DNA of 64,000 nucleotides from Halococcus qingdaonensis (GCF_024508235.1 NZ_CP101943.1:558001-622000); one strand, 5' to 3'; numbered from the stretch's first letter, positions 33,203-41,496 are shown. Notes: generated by a model not told the origin, from the sequence alone. Numbers and translations are program-made.

Positions 33203-33469
33203 CTACAGCGCGAGCGGAACGGTATCGACGATCCAGTCGAACAGGCCGGCGAGAAACGTTGCGAGGAGTAGATAGGTGAACACGACGAGCGTGTTCCGGC
33301 GGGGTGCTCGCTTCCGAATGCCGGGGAGTCGCGAGATCGCGCGAACGACCGTCATCGACGGAGTGCGGTCGGCATCACTGTCGTCGATCGATTCGCGTGG
33401 GCGATCCGAAACCGTGTTGCCGTCTCCTCGGCGGCAGGCGGTCGTCGTGACCGTCCGAACGAGATACAT
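33203..33469 (-). CDS. small C-terminally anchored membrane protein
   Basis: 88 residues, start ATG at 33469 overlapping the TGA of the upstream DUF7344-type gene (ATGA). Residues 1-60 are basic and polar (MYLVRTVTTTACRRGDGNTV, RPRESIDDSDADRTPS). Residues about 63-80 form one membrane helix (TLVVFTYLLLATFLAGLFDW), leaving a short outer tail ending DTVPLAL. No family is recognised. Coupling suggests it works with the preceding membrane-bound winged-helix protein. Confidence 0.6.
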   Translation of the reverse strand: MYLVRTVTTTACRRGDGNTVSDRPRESIDDSDADRTPSMTVVRAISRLPGIRKRAPRRNTLVVFTYLLLATFLAGLFDWIVDTVPLAL

Positions 33470-34101
33470 CAGCGCTCCGGCGCGTCCGGTGGCGTGTCGG
33501 CCGCACCGAGCTGCATCCGTCGGTCGTAGTAGCTGTGGACGAGCGCCGAGACGAAGACGACGCCAGCGACGAGTGCGGCCCACGTCAGCTCGGGCATCAG
33601 CTCGAAGCCGGTGAGCCAGACGCCCCCGACGCCCGCGAGCGCCATCGCCGACAGGCCGAGGTAGTACCGACTCCACGGGATGTCGTCCTCGCCGACGACA
33701 TCGAGATAGACGTCGAGGCCGTCGGCCGCGTCAGTGAGCGAGACGGTACCCCGTGCGTCGTCGAACTCGATGACGCCTGCAGCGTCCATTTTCGGCAGAT
33801 GGAACTGCTGGAGGGCGGTGTAGACGCGCTTTCGCTCGGCGGCGCTGAGATCGACTTGCGGGACGCCGTTCTCCCATGCGGCGACCTGCTCGGCGAGGTC
33901 ACCGATGTTCGCCGTTCGCTCGTGCTGTTTGAGCGAGTGCAGCGCGTACCGTCGGCGGTGGTTGCTCAGTACATCGAAGAGCGCATCCCGTGAGAGATTC
34001 TGGCCACTCCGATCGTTCTCGTCCGCCCCCACCGGCTCCACCGACGGCTGTCCGTCGGTCACGTCCGGTTCGGCCGGGGGGTCGCTCGTGGCCGTGCCCA
34101 T
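33469..34101 (-). CDS. DUF7344-type winged-helix protein with two membrane helices
   Basis: 210 residues from the ATG at 34101. An acidic, disordered N-terminus to about 35 precedes the winged helix: SRDALFDVLSNHRRRYALHS, LAEQVAAWENGVPQVDLSAA, ERKRVYTALQQFHLPKMDAA and GVIEFDDARGTVSL. This is the domain haloarchaea carry in many copies (DUF7344). Two membrane helices follow (about 143-162, 168-187). A membrane-tethered DNA-binding protein is thus predicted. A TATA-like sequence lies about 27 bp upstream. It is coupled to the small membrane protein behind it. Confidence 0.82.
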   Translation of the reverse strand: MGTATSDPPAEPDVTDGQPSVEPVGADENDRSGQNLSRDALFDVLSNHRRRYALHSLKQHERTANIGDLAEQVAAWENGVPQVDLSAAERKRVYTALQQFHLPKMDAAGVIEFDDARGTVSLTDAADGLDVYLDVVGEDDIPWSRYYLGLSAMALAGVGGVWLTGFELMPELTWAALVAGVVFVSALVHSYYDRRMQLGAADTPPDAPER

Positions 34102-34209
34102 GTCTATCTTGTTGGATTCAGTATTAGTGTACTTCCTGCACAGCGTGCAAGGGCTGCACACCGGCTGTGCGTGGCCTTCTCTGTTGGAGAGTGATTTCTC
34201 GATGGACGT

Positions 34210-34989
34210 TTACGATACGCTGAACCCGTCGGCGTGGCGTTTGTAGCTGCGATACCGCTCCAACGCCCACTCACGCACCGTTTCGTTGGTCGTCTCCAGC
34301 AGCGCACGCGGTTCATCATCCTCGGCAACGACGATCTGTACTGTGTCGTCGAACACTCCGAGCGAGTACGGCAACGTTCCGTCGTAGGCGAACAGTTCGA
34401 GTCGCTCGGTTGCCACCATTTCTCTCAATAGCTCGGCGTATTCCTGGGCCGAACAGTAGAGATCCGCGATATCCGGCTCGACGACGAGCTCGCCCTCCGC
34501 GCCGTTTCCGACGATCTGCTCGTTCGCTGCCTCCGTTGCGTGCAGTCCGGTAAACGGGAGCACGACCCGATACCACTCCGTTTCCTTGATGAGCTGCACC
34601 TGCTTGTTGATCATCGCGTACGGATCGCCAGGCTGTGCCAGCGTGATTTTCGACTCCGCGAGCAGCGAGAGATCGAGGTCGAGCGTGTCGTCGGGAACCC
34701 ACCGCATGAACGATCGCAGTTTGTCCGTGAGCTCCACTTCGCTCACGAGATCGGCGAACGCCTCCGCGACCAGCTTGCCCTGCCGGGTGATCGTACACGT
34801 CCCGTTCGTCCGACTGATCCAGCCCTGCTCTTCGAGTGCGTCGAGGTTCCGCCCGATCGTCGTCCGCGAGGCATCGATTCGATCTCCGAGTACGTGTTTT
34901 TCGAGCGTGCCGTTCTCGCACAGCAGATCGAGGATCCGTACGCGATGCTCCGACCGTGCGAGCAGTTCGATGGTGTCGATTGCACTCAT
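34210..34989 (-). CDS. helix-turn-helix regulator with FilR1-type sensor domain
   Basis: 259 residues. The N-terminal winged helix is SEHRVRILDLLCENGTLEKH, then DRIDASRTTIGRNLDALEEQ and GWISRTNGTCTITRQGKLVA. The C-terminal 150 residues (MINKQVQLIKETEWYRVVLP, ELLREMVATERLELFAYDGT, LPYSLGVFDDTVQIVVAEDD) match the FilR1 middle-domain type of archaeal regulators. It stands head-to-head with the SipW export operon across 348 bp that contain a phased repeat, so it is a candidate regulator of that operon. The ligand is unknown. Confidence 0.85.
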   Translation of the reverse strand: MSAIDTIELLARSEHRVRILDLLCENGTLEKHVLGDRIDASRTTIGRNLDALEEQGWISRTNGTCTITRQGKLVAEAFADLVSEVELTDKLRSFMRWVPDDTLDLDLSLLAESKITLAQPGDPYAMINKQVQLIKETEWYRVVLPFTGLHATEAANEQIVGNGAEGELVVEPDIADLYCSAQEYAELLREMVATERLELFAYDGTLPYSLGVFDDTVQIVVAEDDEPRALLETTNETVREWALERYRSYKRHADGFSVS

Positions 34990-35337
34990 ATATCAATACG
35001 AAACACGGTATCACTTAGATTTGGACTCTAGCCAACTAGATCTCGCCGATCTGTTCCGGCAACGCTCCTCGTGAGTATTGATGCCCGTTTGGCTGTCGGT
35101 ACCCCTGATTCAGGCCGTCTGTACTGCTCTTCAGGCTCCCTTTACCACCGTTCAGGCCGCGTTTGCGCCGCTTCAAGCGGTGCCTGCGATTTGTTCAGGC
35201 AGCGTGATACAATGGAGGTATGGCTCATGGCCTCAGGTAGCGCGCCACGCTGCATCGATGTCGATGTTCGCGGGGCGTGCGGCGACGGCGGACGATGGTC
35301 CCCGCTGATGGGGAACGGAACACGGAGATCCAAGACA
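34990..35337. other. intergenic region between regulator and export operon
   Basis: 348 bp with no convincing gene. It holds the promoter of the FilR1-type regulator near 35012-35020 on the minus strand and the five-unit TTCAGGC repeat at 35109-35200. About 140 bp follow up to the first TasA-like ATG at 35338. A 76-codon frame (35078-35308) crosses the repeat but has no recognisable similarity. Confidence 0.6.
35109..35200 (+). repeat. five-unit phased direct repeat TTCAGGC, 21-bp period
   Basis: TTCAGGC occurs at 35109, 35130, 35151 and 35194, with TTCAAGC at 35172, giving steps of 21, 21, 21 and 22 bp. The steps equal two helical turns, so all copies face the same side of DNA. The spacers are only loosely alike (a T/C-rich middle and CC near the end). 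It lies between a regulator gene and the secretion operon it may control. Confidence 0.8.
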
Positions 35338-36138
35338 ATGGCAGACGACAACGACAAATCACCGCTAACCCGGCGACGGGTGCTCGGCGGCATGGCAACG
35401 ATCGGTGCGGCGGGCGCGCTCGGAGCGGGCTCGTGGGCCGCGTTTAGTGACGAATCACAGACGCTGGATGCGACGTTGGAGGCTGGCGAACTCGACGGTT
35501 CGACTACCTTCACCGGGAGCTACAACGACAACGACATCAGTAACAGTCTCACGAACGTGGAAGTGTCTGGCGAGGGCGAGGGCGTCGAGGTCACACTGTC
35601 CGATATCAAGCCAGGCGACTACGGCTCGGTCACGCTCGACATCTCACTCCAAGGCAACCCCGCATGGGTTGCATCCTGCCTCGACATTACTAACGAGGAT
35701 GGTAAGCTAGATAATAAGATTCAGACCATCCCGTTCTACTCGCCGAGCAATACAAACTCGTTCTTCGATATCGACGGCCCTGACTCCGACTGGAATGGGT
35801 CGATGGGCAAGTATTCCAACGGGACGTCGGAGGCGTTCTGGAACAGCCGCGAAGGAGCAAATGACTTCGATCAGCTTCGGCCACTAACGCTCAAGCAAGC
35901 AGCACGCCAGAGCGCAGCTGAAACGATAAACTGGAACAACCCGAATCAGTCGCCTCCAGCAGATACCGAAGTCGACGATGGCTGCATCCTCCTGTCGGGT
36001 GATCTCGCGAAAGATGACACGGACCACGATCCACAGGATGCGGTGCCGCTATACGGGGGGGGGGGGACAACCTCAGATTCGGTTACGACTGGCATCTTCC
36101 GTACACAGTCGGAAATGAGGTACAGAACGACAGCGTGA
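35338..36138 (+). CDS. TasA/camelysin-like SipW-dependent secreted protein, frameshifted at a poly-G tract
   Basis: 266 residues as sequenced. Its twin-arginine-like signal TRRRVLGGMATIGAAGALGA is followed by GSWAAFSDESQTLDATLEAG, the ATFSD-type start of SipW-dependent (TasA/camelysin) proteins, and then a secreted beta-sandwich. At 36055-36066 a run of 12 G shifts the frame, giving the short tail TTSDSVTTGIFRTQSEMRYR. The neighbouring frame instead reads DNLRFGYDWHLPYTVGNEVQ and NDSVTISLGTVFKQYRH to a TGA at 36234-36236, the expected family C-terminus. A tract of 10 or 13 G would restore a product of about 299 residues. Confidence 0.8.
   Translation: MADDNDKSPLTRRRVLGGMATIGAAGALGAGSWAAFSDESQTLDATLEAGELDGSTTFTGSYNDNDISNSLTNVEVSGEGEGVEVTLSDIKPGDYGSVTLDISLQGNPAWVASCLDITNEDGKLDNKIQTIPFYSPSNTNSFFDIDGPDSDWNGSMGKYSNGTSEAFWNSREGANDFDQLRPLTLKQAARQSAAETINWNNPNQSPPADTEVDDGCILLSGDLAKDDTDHDPQDAVPLYGGGGTTSDSVTTGIFRTQSEMRYRTTA
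36055..36066 (+). repeat. homopolymeric G12 tract
   Basis: Twelve consecutive G inside the TasA-like gene, at the exact point where the reading frame leaves the conserved C-terminus. Such tracts slip during replication, so the gene may switch between long and short forms. An assembly or sequencing error in a homopolymer is the main alternative. Confidence 0.85.
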
Positions 36139-36337
36139 CAATCAGTCTCGGGACCGTGTTCAAGCAATACCGTCACTCTGAGGGACCGTACATGCCGAAC
36201 ACCTTCGCTCCCGGGAACAACACACCGAACCCCTGACCTGACGGCAATGACAGACTGGCGACCGCACAGCGCGCTGCCAGCCCCACTGGCAGTCGAAACG
36301 CTCCCGGCGCGCGATTTTTCGAAACAACAGATCACAG

Positions 36338-37024
36338 ATGACCGATGAAACCACACGACGACGCGTACTGACGGCGATCGCCACCGCTGGCGGGATCGGC
36401 GCGCTCGGGGGTGCCGGCACGTACGCAGTCTTCAGCGACACCGCGAGCACGAAAGCGACGTTCACGAGCGGATCGCTCGACTTGCGTGTTCATTACGACA
36501 GGACATACGTGGGTACTGAAGAACAAACGGATTCGGGCACTATCGACGGTCAGGAATCGACCGAGTTACCCGGTTATAGCAACCTCATGGCCGGTGACTC
36601 CGGGCAACTGAAGTTCTGCTTCGAGCTCGCCAAAAACTCGGCGTACCTCTGGACTTGTGGCGAGTTGACTACCAGTAGCGATCTCGCGGATGCGATAGAG
36701 GCCACGGTTCGCTACTGCGATCAGGACGGGACGAAGGGGAATCCCATCGGTGAGCAGAATCGGAGCCTCAGTAGTGTGTTCTCGGCACTCAACGATGGTG
36801 TTCCGCTCGATTACAAGGGCCGGGATCGCGATGCAGGCAAACAGACTGCGTACGAGCCGAGTTCGTCGGGCGAGACTATCGGACCGTGTCTCTGCATCGA
36901 CTGGAAACTTCCTGACGATACCGACGCCACGGTTCAGAACAAGGAGTTCGGATTCAATCTCCGATTCCACGCGATGCAGGCCCGTCACCACGACGGGACG
37001 AACAATCCGTGCACCGGTGACTGA
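36338..37024 (+). CDS. second TasA/camelysin-like SipW-dependent secreted protein
   Basis: 228 residues. The N-terminus ETTRRRVLTAIATAGGIGAL is followed by GGAGTYAVFSDTASTKATFT, the family cleavage region and first strand. The mature part is cysteine-containing (KFCFELAK, LWTCGELT, RYCDQDG, PCLCIDW), unlike its upstream paralogue, so disulfides or metal binding are possible. It ends FHAMQARHHDGTNNPCTGD. It lies about 100 bp after the restored stop of the first gene and 108 bp before the signal peptidase, consistent with one operon. It may form surface fibres or a coat; this is inference from the Bacillus TasA family. Confidence 0.85.
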   Translation: MTDETTRRRVLTAIATAGGIGALGGAGTYAVFSDTASTKATFTSGSLDLRVHYDRTYVGTEEQTDSGTIDGQESTELPGYSNLMAGDSGQLKFCFELAKNSAYLWTCGELTTSSDLADAIEATVRYCDQDGTKGNPIGEQNRSLSSVFSALNDGVPLDYKGRDRDAGKQTAYEPSSSGETIGPCLCIDWKLPDDTDATVQNKEFGFNLRFHAMQARHHDGTNNPCTGD

Positions 37025-37132
37025 AACAGCGATATTGATTGTGATGATGACACCGATACAAACGACGAAGCTTGAACGAACTCGGCGATCGCGATCCACA
37101 GGACAGCAATCTGGGAGACGGGAACCACGATC

Positions 37133-37687
37133 ATGAACACGCCTGATCGCGGGACGATCCTGCGGTTTGTCGTACTGATCGTGTTGATCGCACTAGTCGT
37201 CCCGTTTGCCCTTTACGCCGTACCGAATGCTGTCGGCGCAGACCACAGCTACGTCGTCCTCTCGGGGAGCATGGAACCGACGATTTCGACGGGCGATGCC
37301 ATCCTCGTGGCCGAACAGTCACCGGAATCTATCGAGCGCGGTGACATCATCACATTTGCCACCGAAGACGAGCCAACTCCAACAACTCACCGTGTCGTTG
37401 AAATCATCCAGATGGACGAGGGTCGAGAGTTCGTTACGAAGGGTGATGCAAACGAGAACCGAGACCCGCAACAAGTATCCGACAGGAATGTCATCGGGAC
37501 ATTCGCGTTCTCGATTCCATTCATCGGGTACGTGATCAAGTTCGCAGGCACCCAGATGGGATTTCTCGCGCTGGTCGGGATACCACTCGGGCTACTGATA
37601 CTCGGGGAGCTCTACGATCTCGCGGCCGCGGCGCGAAGCACACCGACCGAGACCGATGGGCCGGCAGACGCAAACTCGGAGGATTGA
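37133..37687 (+). CDS. sipW: SipW-type signal peptidase I
   Basis: 184 residues with membrane helices at about 10-30 and 145-167. The catalytic Ser is in VVLSGSMEPTISTGDAILVA (Ser46), and instead of the bacterial Lys there is the ER/archaeal-type His in PTTHRVVEI (about residue 86). An Asp lies in the later GDANENRDPQQVS. SipW-class enzymes process TasA-like substrates outside the membrane, and two such substrates lie directly upstream. Its TGA overlaps the ATG of the next gene. Confidence 0.92.
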   Translation: MNTPDRGTILRFVVLIVLIALVVPFALYAVPNAVGADHSYVVLSGSMEPTISTGDAILVAEQSPESIERGDIITFATEDEPTPTTHRVVEIIQMDEGREFVTKGDANENRDPQQVSDRNVIGTFAFSIPFIGYVIKFAGTQMGFLALVGIPLGLLILGELYDLAAAARSTPTETDGPADANSED

Positions 37688-38130
37688 TGATGGAACGAAC
37701 TCGACTCATTACGGTTGTCGCGGTGTGCGCTATCGCCATCGCAGGTGCCGGCGGCGGTGCCGTTACCTATGCCCAACTTGGAGATTCGGCAGCTGGCGAA
37801 GTTTCCTTCTCTTCTGGGACATGGAACACCACTGCGAACACGACAACGACTCCAAACGAAACAAATACGACGGCAAACGGAACGGAGACTATGATGGAGT
37901 CCAGTGTGACTACAAATTCCACCACGACCTCGGTATCGATGACTACCGAACCAAACGTGACGGATACGCCTACAGAGGCGAGATCGAACACGACCGCCCT
38001 CACGACGGTGACGCCGTCGACGACTGAGACTACGGGGACGCCCACGTCCACATCTGAAACGACAACCGACGGGACGACGGCCGAAACCACGACGGCCGAG
38101 ACGACAACGACGAACGGGACGGCAACTTGA
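37687..38130 (+). CDS. Thr-rich, probably heavily glycosylated secreted protein
   Basis: 147 residues. A signal or anchor helix [20 protein letters not shown] is followed by the TasA-like start [20 protein letters not shown]. About 95 residues then consist mostly of Thr, Ser, Asn and Glu, with many N-x-T sequons (NTT, NET, NGT, NST, NVT) and [12 protein letters not shown] repeats near the end. A mucin-like glycosylated stalk outside the cell is likely. Start at 37687 overlaps the signal-peptidase stop (ATGA), linking it to the operon as a possible third SipW substrate. Confidence 0.75.
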
Positions 38131-38184
38131 ACCACCGGGCATAGCCGCAGACGAGTTTAGACACGCTGCGGGCTACCACGAACC

Positions 38185-39879
38185 ATGCCCGACGCCGCGC
38201 CGTGGTTCGACGAGTACGAACAGTTCGGCATCCCCGAGACCCTCGAACCGTATCCCGACGAGCCGGCTCACGCTTTTCTCTACGAGAGCGCCGACGCCCA
38301 TCCCGAGCAGGGGCTGGTCCAGCTCGGCGAGAAAGTCACATACCCTGAGCTCGCCGAACAGGTCGACAGGCTGGCGAGCGCGCTCACGGACCGCGGCGTC
38401 GGGACGGGCGATCGCGTGGCGACCATCCTGCCGACCTCGATCCAGTTCGTGCTCGCCGACTACGCGATCTCGCGGGCCGGCGGCGTCCACATCCCGAACG
38501 ACGTTCTCGACGCCGACGACGACCTGCGCTATCGTCTCGAACAGGGCAATCCGGAAGTGCTCATCGGCCAGGACGACCACCGCGAGCTGCTGTGTTCGCT
38601 CCGCGACGACCTCGACATCGACCATCTGATGCTTACCGATATCGAAGACTATTCCGACGATCCGCCGACCGATCATGACGACGTCGCTGGTGCCGAATGG
38701 CTACCCGACGTGATCGAAAACGCTGACGACGCGCCGCCCGCTATCGACTTCGATCCCGAGGAGGACGTCCATACACTGCTGTTCACCGGCGGCACCACCG
38801 GCCGGCCGAAGGGCTGTCTGCTCACCCATCGCAACGTCACCGCGAACGCCCTCCAGGCGACGGCGAACATGAGTCGGATGGCACAGCTGATGCGCGGCGG
38901 CGAGACGGCGCTGATGGCGCTGCCGCTCTATCACGCCTACGGGTATTCGGTACTGCACTCGCTGATCGAACTCGGACTCGACGTGCTCACGGTCCCCGAC
39001 GCGCGCGATACGGGGACGATGCGCGATCTCATCGAGACACACGATCCGGTGATCATGATGGGCGTGCCCACCCAGTTCATGGAGATCGTCGACGAGGAAC
39101 TGGGACAGGATATCATCGGCATCTCGGGATCGGCACCGCTGGCGAGCGAGACGAAGGACGCCTTCGCCGAGCAGAGCACGGGCGTTTCACAGGGCTACGG
39201 ACTCTCAGAAATGTCGCCGATCACGCATTTCAACACGCGTGGGTTGCTCGACATGATGACCGGCGGCAGCTCCGACGATGGCGGGTTCGACCAGCCGACC
39301 ATCGGCGTGCCGGTGCCCGACACAGAGGTGAAGCTCGTCGACATCGACTCCGGCGAACCGATCCCGCTCGACGAGGCCATCGATGACGAGCGCGAGGGCG
39401 AGCTGTATCTCAACGGTCCGCAGCGCATGCAGGGCTATCTCGATGCCGACAAACAGCCCTTCGACGACGAGGGGTTCGTGAGCACCGGCGACGTGGCCAG
39501 GATCGACGAAAGCGGCCGGTTCTACGTGGTCGATCGCGTGAAGGACATGATCAACGTCTCCGGGCTGAAGGTCTACTCCGAGGAGATCGACGAGGAGCTG
39601 TTCGGCCATCCGGGCGTCAAGCGCCCGGCAACGGTCGGGGTTCCCGATCCCGAGCGACCGGGCAGTGAGCGCGTGAAAGTCTACGTCGAGCCCGATCCCG
39701 ACTACGACGGCGATCTCACGGAAGGAGGGATCGTCGACTATCTGGAAGATCGTGTCGCAAAGCATGCCGTGCCCGACCAGGTCGAGTTCGTCGAGCACGT
39801 TCCGCTGACGGATATCGGCAAGACGGACAAGAAGGCGTTGCGCGAGCGCACCGAGCCGGCGACCGAGGCCGCCGAGTAG
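38185..39879 (+). CDS. AMP-binding acyl-CoA synthetase (fatty-acid ligase-like)
   Basis: 564 residues of the adenylate-forming superfamily. Motif A5-like LLFTGGTTGRPKGCLLTHRN (about 198-217) binds the ATP phosphates; LPLYHAYGYS, QGYGLSEMSPITHF, STGDVARIDESG and the hinge with VDRVKDMINVSGLKVY follow. The C-terminal catalytic Lys region is near DIGKTDKKALRE. It activates a carboxylic acid, probably a fatty acid, to its CoA thioester. A TATA-like TTTAGA about 28 bp upstream separates it from the export operon. Confidence 0.9.
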   Translation: MPDAAPWFDEYEQFGIPETLEPYPDEPAHAFLYESADAHPEQGLVQLGEKVTYPELAEQVDRLASALTDRGVGTGDRVATILPTSIQFVLADYAISRAGGVHIPNDVLDADDDLRYRLEQGNPEVLIGQDDHRELLCSLRDDLDIDHLMLTDIEDYSDDPPTDHDDVAGAEWLPDVIENADDAPPAIDFDPEEDVHTLLFTGGTTGRPKGCLLTHRNVTANALQATANMSRMAQLMRGGETALMALPLYHAYGYSVLHSLIELGLDVLTVPDARDTGTMRDLIETHDPVIMMGVPTQFMEIVDEELGQDIIGISGSAPLASETKDAFAEQSTGVSQGYGLSEMSPITHFNTRGLLDMMTGGSSDDGGFDQPTIGVPVPDTEVKLVDIDSGEPIPLDEAIDDEREGELYLNGPQRMQGYLDADKQPFDDEGFVSTGDVARIDESGRFYVVDRVKDMINVSGLKVYSEEIDEELFGHPGVKRPATVGVPDPERPGSERVKVYVEPDPDYDGDLTEGGIVDYLEDRVAKHAVPDQVEFVEHVPLTDIGKTDKKALRERTEPATEAAE

Positions 39880-40002
39880 TCCGCAGTGCCATTGCCTCCT
39901 GTCGGTCGTCGAGGGAAGGGTCTGGGGACGGACATGGAGGGTAGCAGAACGGGGAACATCGGCGGCACAATGCATTTGACCGAACGTCCCCTACGAGGGG
40001 GT

Positions 40003-40347
40003 ATGCCGTTCCAACCTGACAGCGGACTGGAGCAGGAGACCGTCACCGAGCGCGTCGATGCGGCGATCGACGAGAACGAGGTGGTGTTGTTCATGAAGGG
40101 CAACGAGCTGATGCCCCAGTGTGGCTACTCCGATCGCGCGCTCGGGCTGATCTCCCAGTATCGCGACGAGTTCGAGACGGTTGACGTGCTCGAATCGATC
40201 GACGAGTATCGGACGGCGCTCGAAGCCCACAGCGGCTGGACGACGACGCCCCAGACCTACGTCGACGGCGAGTTCATCGGCGGCAGCGACGTGTTGGCCG
40301 AACTCGACGAGCAGGGCGATCTCGAACCGGCGCTGGCCGGCGAGTGA
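40003..40347 (+). CDS. monothiol glutaredoxin (Grx4-type)
   Basis: 114 residues of the monothiol glutaredoxin fold. VVLFMKGNELMPQCGYSDRA carries CGYS, a close variant of the CGFS active site that binds and transfers a glutathione- or thiol-ligated 2Fe-2S cluster. TTPQTYVDGEFIGGSDVLAE is the canonical thiol-binding cis-Pro and GG region. Haloarchaea use gamma-glutamylcysteine instead of glutathione, so the ligand likely differs. The start at 40003 (MPFQPDSGLEQETV) is the family N-terminus. Confidence 0.9.
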   Translation: MPFQPDSGLEQETVTERVDAAIDENEVVLFMKGNELMPQCGYSDRALGLISQYRDEFETVDVLESIDEYRTALEAHSGWTTTPQTYVDGEFIGGSDVLAELDEQGDLEPALAGE

Positions 40348-40441
40348 TGGCGATGGACGAAAGACAGGGAATATACGTCCGGACCACCGATATATCGACG
40401 AACGGGCAGCGTCGGCAGCACGCCCGACTGCCGGTGATATC

Positions 40442-41026
40442 ATGAAGGACTGTGTATTCAAACTCCACTCGACGCTCGAACTGCCCCTCGAAGACCTGCA
40501 CGAGTTCCTCGACGATCCACCCCTCCCCGAGGAGCTCGAATCGATCGATCTCACCCGTCGGAACAACACGCTCATCGTCAGCGCCGTCGCCGAGGACGAC
40601 TCGCTGAGTAAATACACGCCGACGGCCCAGCTGAAAGCCAGCGTGTCCGAAAACCGGGTCTACGAGGAACCACCAGAGGAACAGAAACCGCCCGCCGGCG
40701 GCCCGCGCTGGGGTGGCGGTCCCGGCGAAGAGGACGAGATGCCGCCCTCCGAACTCGTCGAATACGCCTGTTTCAAGGGAGATCGGGAGACCGTTCTCCA
40801 GAACACCGCCGTCCAGTACGCCATGTTCGAGGTGCTCCGTGACATCGCCCGGATCGCCGAGAAGGGCACTCTGACGGCGATCACCGCCTGCGAGGGCGAT
40901 CTCACCGCCACCCGCATCGTCGACGGCGAGGAACGACCGGCCTCCCTCGAAGTCGTCGAGGACCCCACCGAGGGGCCGGCCGCGAGCAAGGGCGTCGACT
41001 GGCGCAACAACGAGTTCATCTCGTAG
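40442..41026 (+). CDS. haloarchaeal hypothetical protein (DUF7110-like)
   Basis: 194 residues beginning MKDCVFKLHSTLELPLEDLH. The N-terminal 75 residues are alpha/beta, followed by a Pro/Gly/Glu-rich linker (EEPPEEQKPPAGGPRWGGGP). The C-terminal helical part is SELVEYACFKGDRETVLQNT, then AVQYAMFEVLRDIARIAEKG and TLTAITACEGDLTATRIVDG. I recall this as a haloarchaea-specific family (DUF7110), unverified. It is soluble, with two lone cysteines; no enzyme motif is seen. Confidence 0.65.
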   Translation: MKDCVFKLHSTLELPLEDLHEFLDDPPLPEELESIDLTRRNNTLIVSAVAEDDSLSKYTPTAQLKASVSENRVYEEPPEEQKPPAGGPRWGGGPGEEDEMPPSELVEYACFKGDRETVLQNTAVQYAMFEVLRDIARIAEKGTLTAITACEGDLTATRIVDGEERPASLEVVEDPTEGPAASKGVDWRNNEFIS

Positions 41027-41217
41027 CGACCGGCTGCGAGACGGTATCGCGGCTCCGCAGTAGGCGAACGACCGAAACCGCTTCTCCACTGATCGATCCA
41101 CAGTTCAGCGCCCCAGCTACCGATATCCTCTTTCGTTCCGAACCCCAACCGACCCTGAACCGCAACCCCATCGTTCACTCTCTCTTCCCGACACGGGGGT
41201 GTCGATTTCGAGAAACG

Positions 41218-41225
41218 TTTATATA
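41218..41225 (+). promoter_or_regulatory. TATA box of the Hsp20-like/CDC48 operon
   Basis: TTTATATA centred about 29 bp upstream of the ATG at 41251. It is one of the clearest archaeal promoters in the window, predicting a leaderless transcript start at or just before the ATG. Confidence 0.8.
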
Positions 41226-41233
41226 GTAGTAGC

Positions 41234-41250
41234 CCTAACTCAGAGTTAGG
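41234..41250. promoter_or_regulatory. perfect inverted repeat abutting the start codon (operator candidate)
   Basis: CCTAACTCAGAGTTAGG, two perfect 8-bp arms around one A, ending on the base before the ATG at 41251 and lying 9 bp after the TATA box. A dimeric repressor bound here would cover the transcription start. No further copy is seen in the window. Confidence 0.75.
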
Positions 41251-41496
41251 ATGACACCAACACTCCAGCAGTTCGATGACCGAGACGGCGACGCGTTGAG
41301 CCGGTACGAGTACGACGCGTCGGTCGTCTACGCGGCCGACATCGGCTCCGACGCCGACGAGGCGACGGTCGATATCGTCGACGACACGGTGATGATCGTC
41401 AGCGGCGACGAACAGGCCGACTTCGAGATCCCGGAGTCGGGAACGGCCGAAGCGACCATCAACAACGGCGTGCTTACCGTCGAGGTGACGCAATGA
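41251..41496 (+). CDS. Hsp20-like small protein (DUF7127-type), coupled to CDC48
   Basis: 81 residues with an all-beta pattern: [60 protein letters not shown]. The closing GVLTVEV strand is the alpha-crystallin-domain landmark. It lacks the N-terminal arm of true small heat-shock proteins. I associate it with the haloarchaeal family DUF7127. Its stop overlaps the CDC48 ATG (ATGA), so it probably helps or targets the CDC48 unfoldase. Confidence 0.75.
   Translation: MTPTLQQFDDRDGDALSRYEYDASVVYAADIGSDADEATVDIVDDTVMIVSGDEQADFEIPESGTAEATINNGVLTVEVTQ

Noticed and set aside
35109-35200. Possible CRISPR array from the 21-bp periodic repeat
   Set aside because: Repeats are only 7 bp with 14-bp loosely similar spacers and no cas genes nearby, unlike any CRISPR.
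35078-35308. 76-codon frame over the phased repeat
   Set aside because: It encodes an x-Q-A heptad pattern that simply follows from the 21-bp DNA period; no similarity, no TATA box at the right distance and a cysteine- and tryptophan-containing tail of random appearance.
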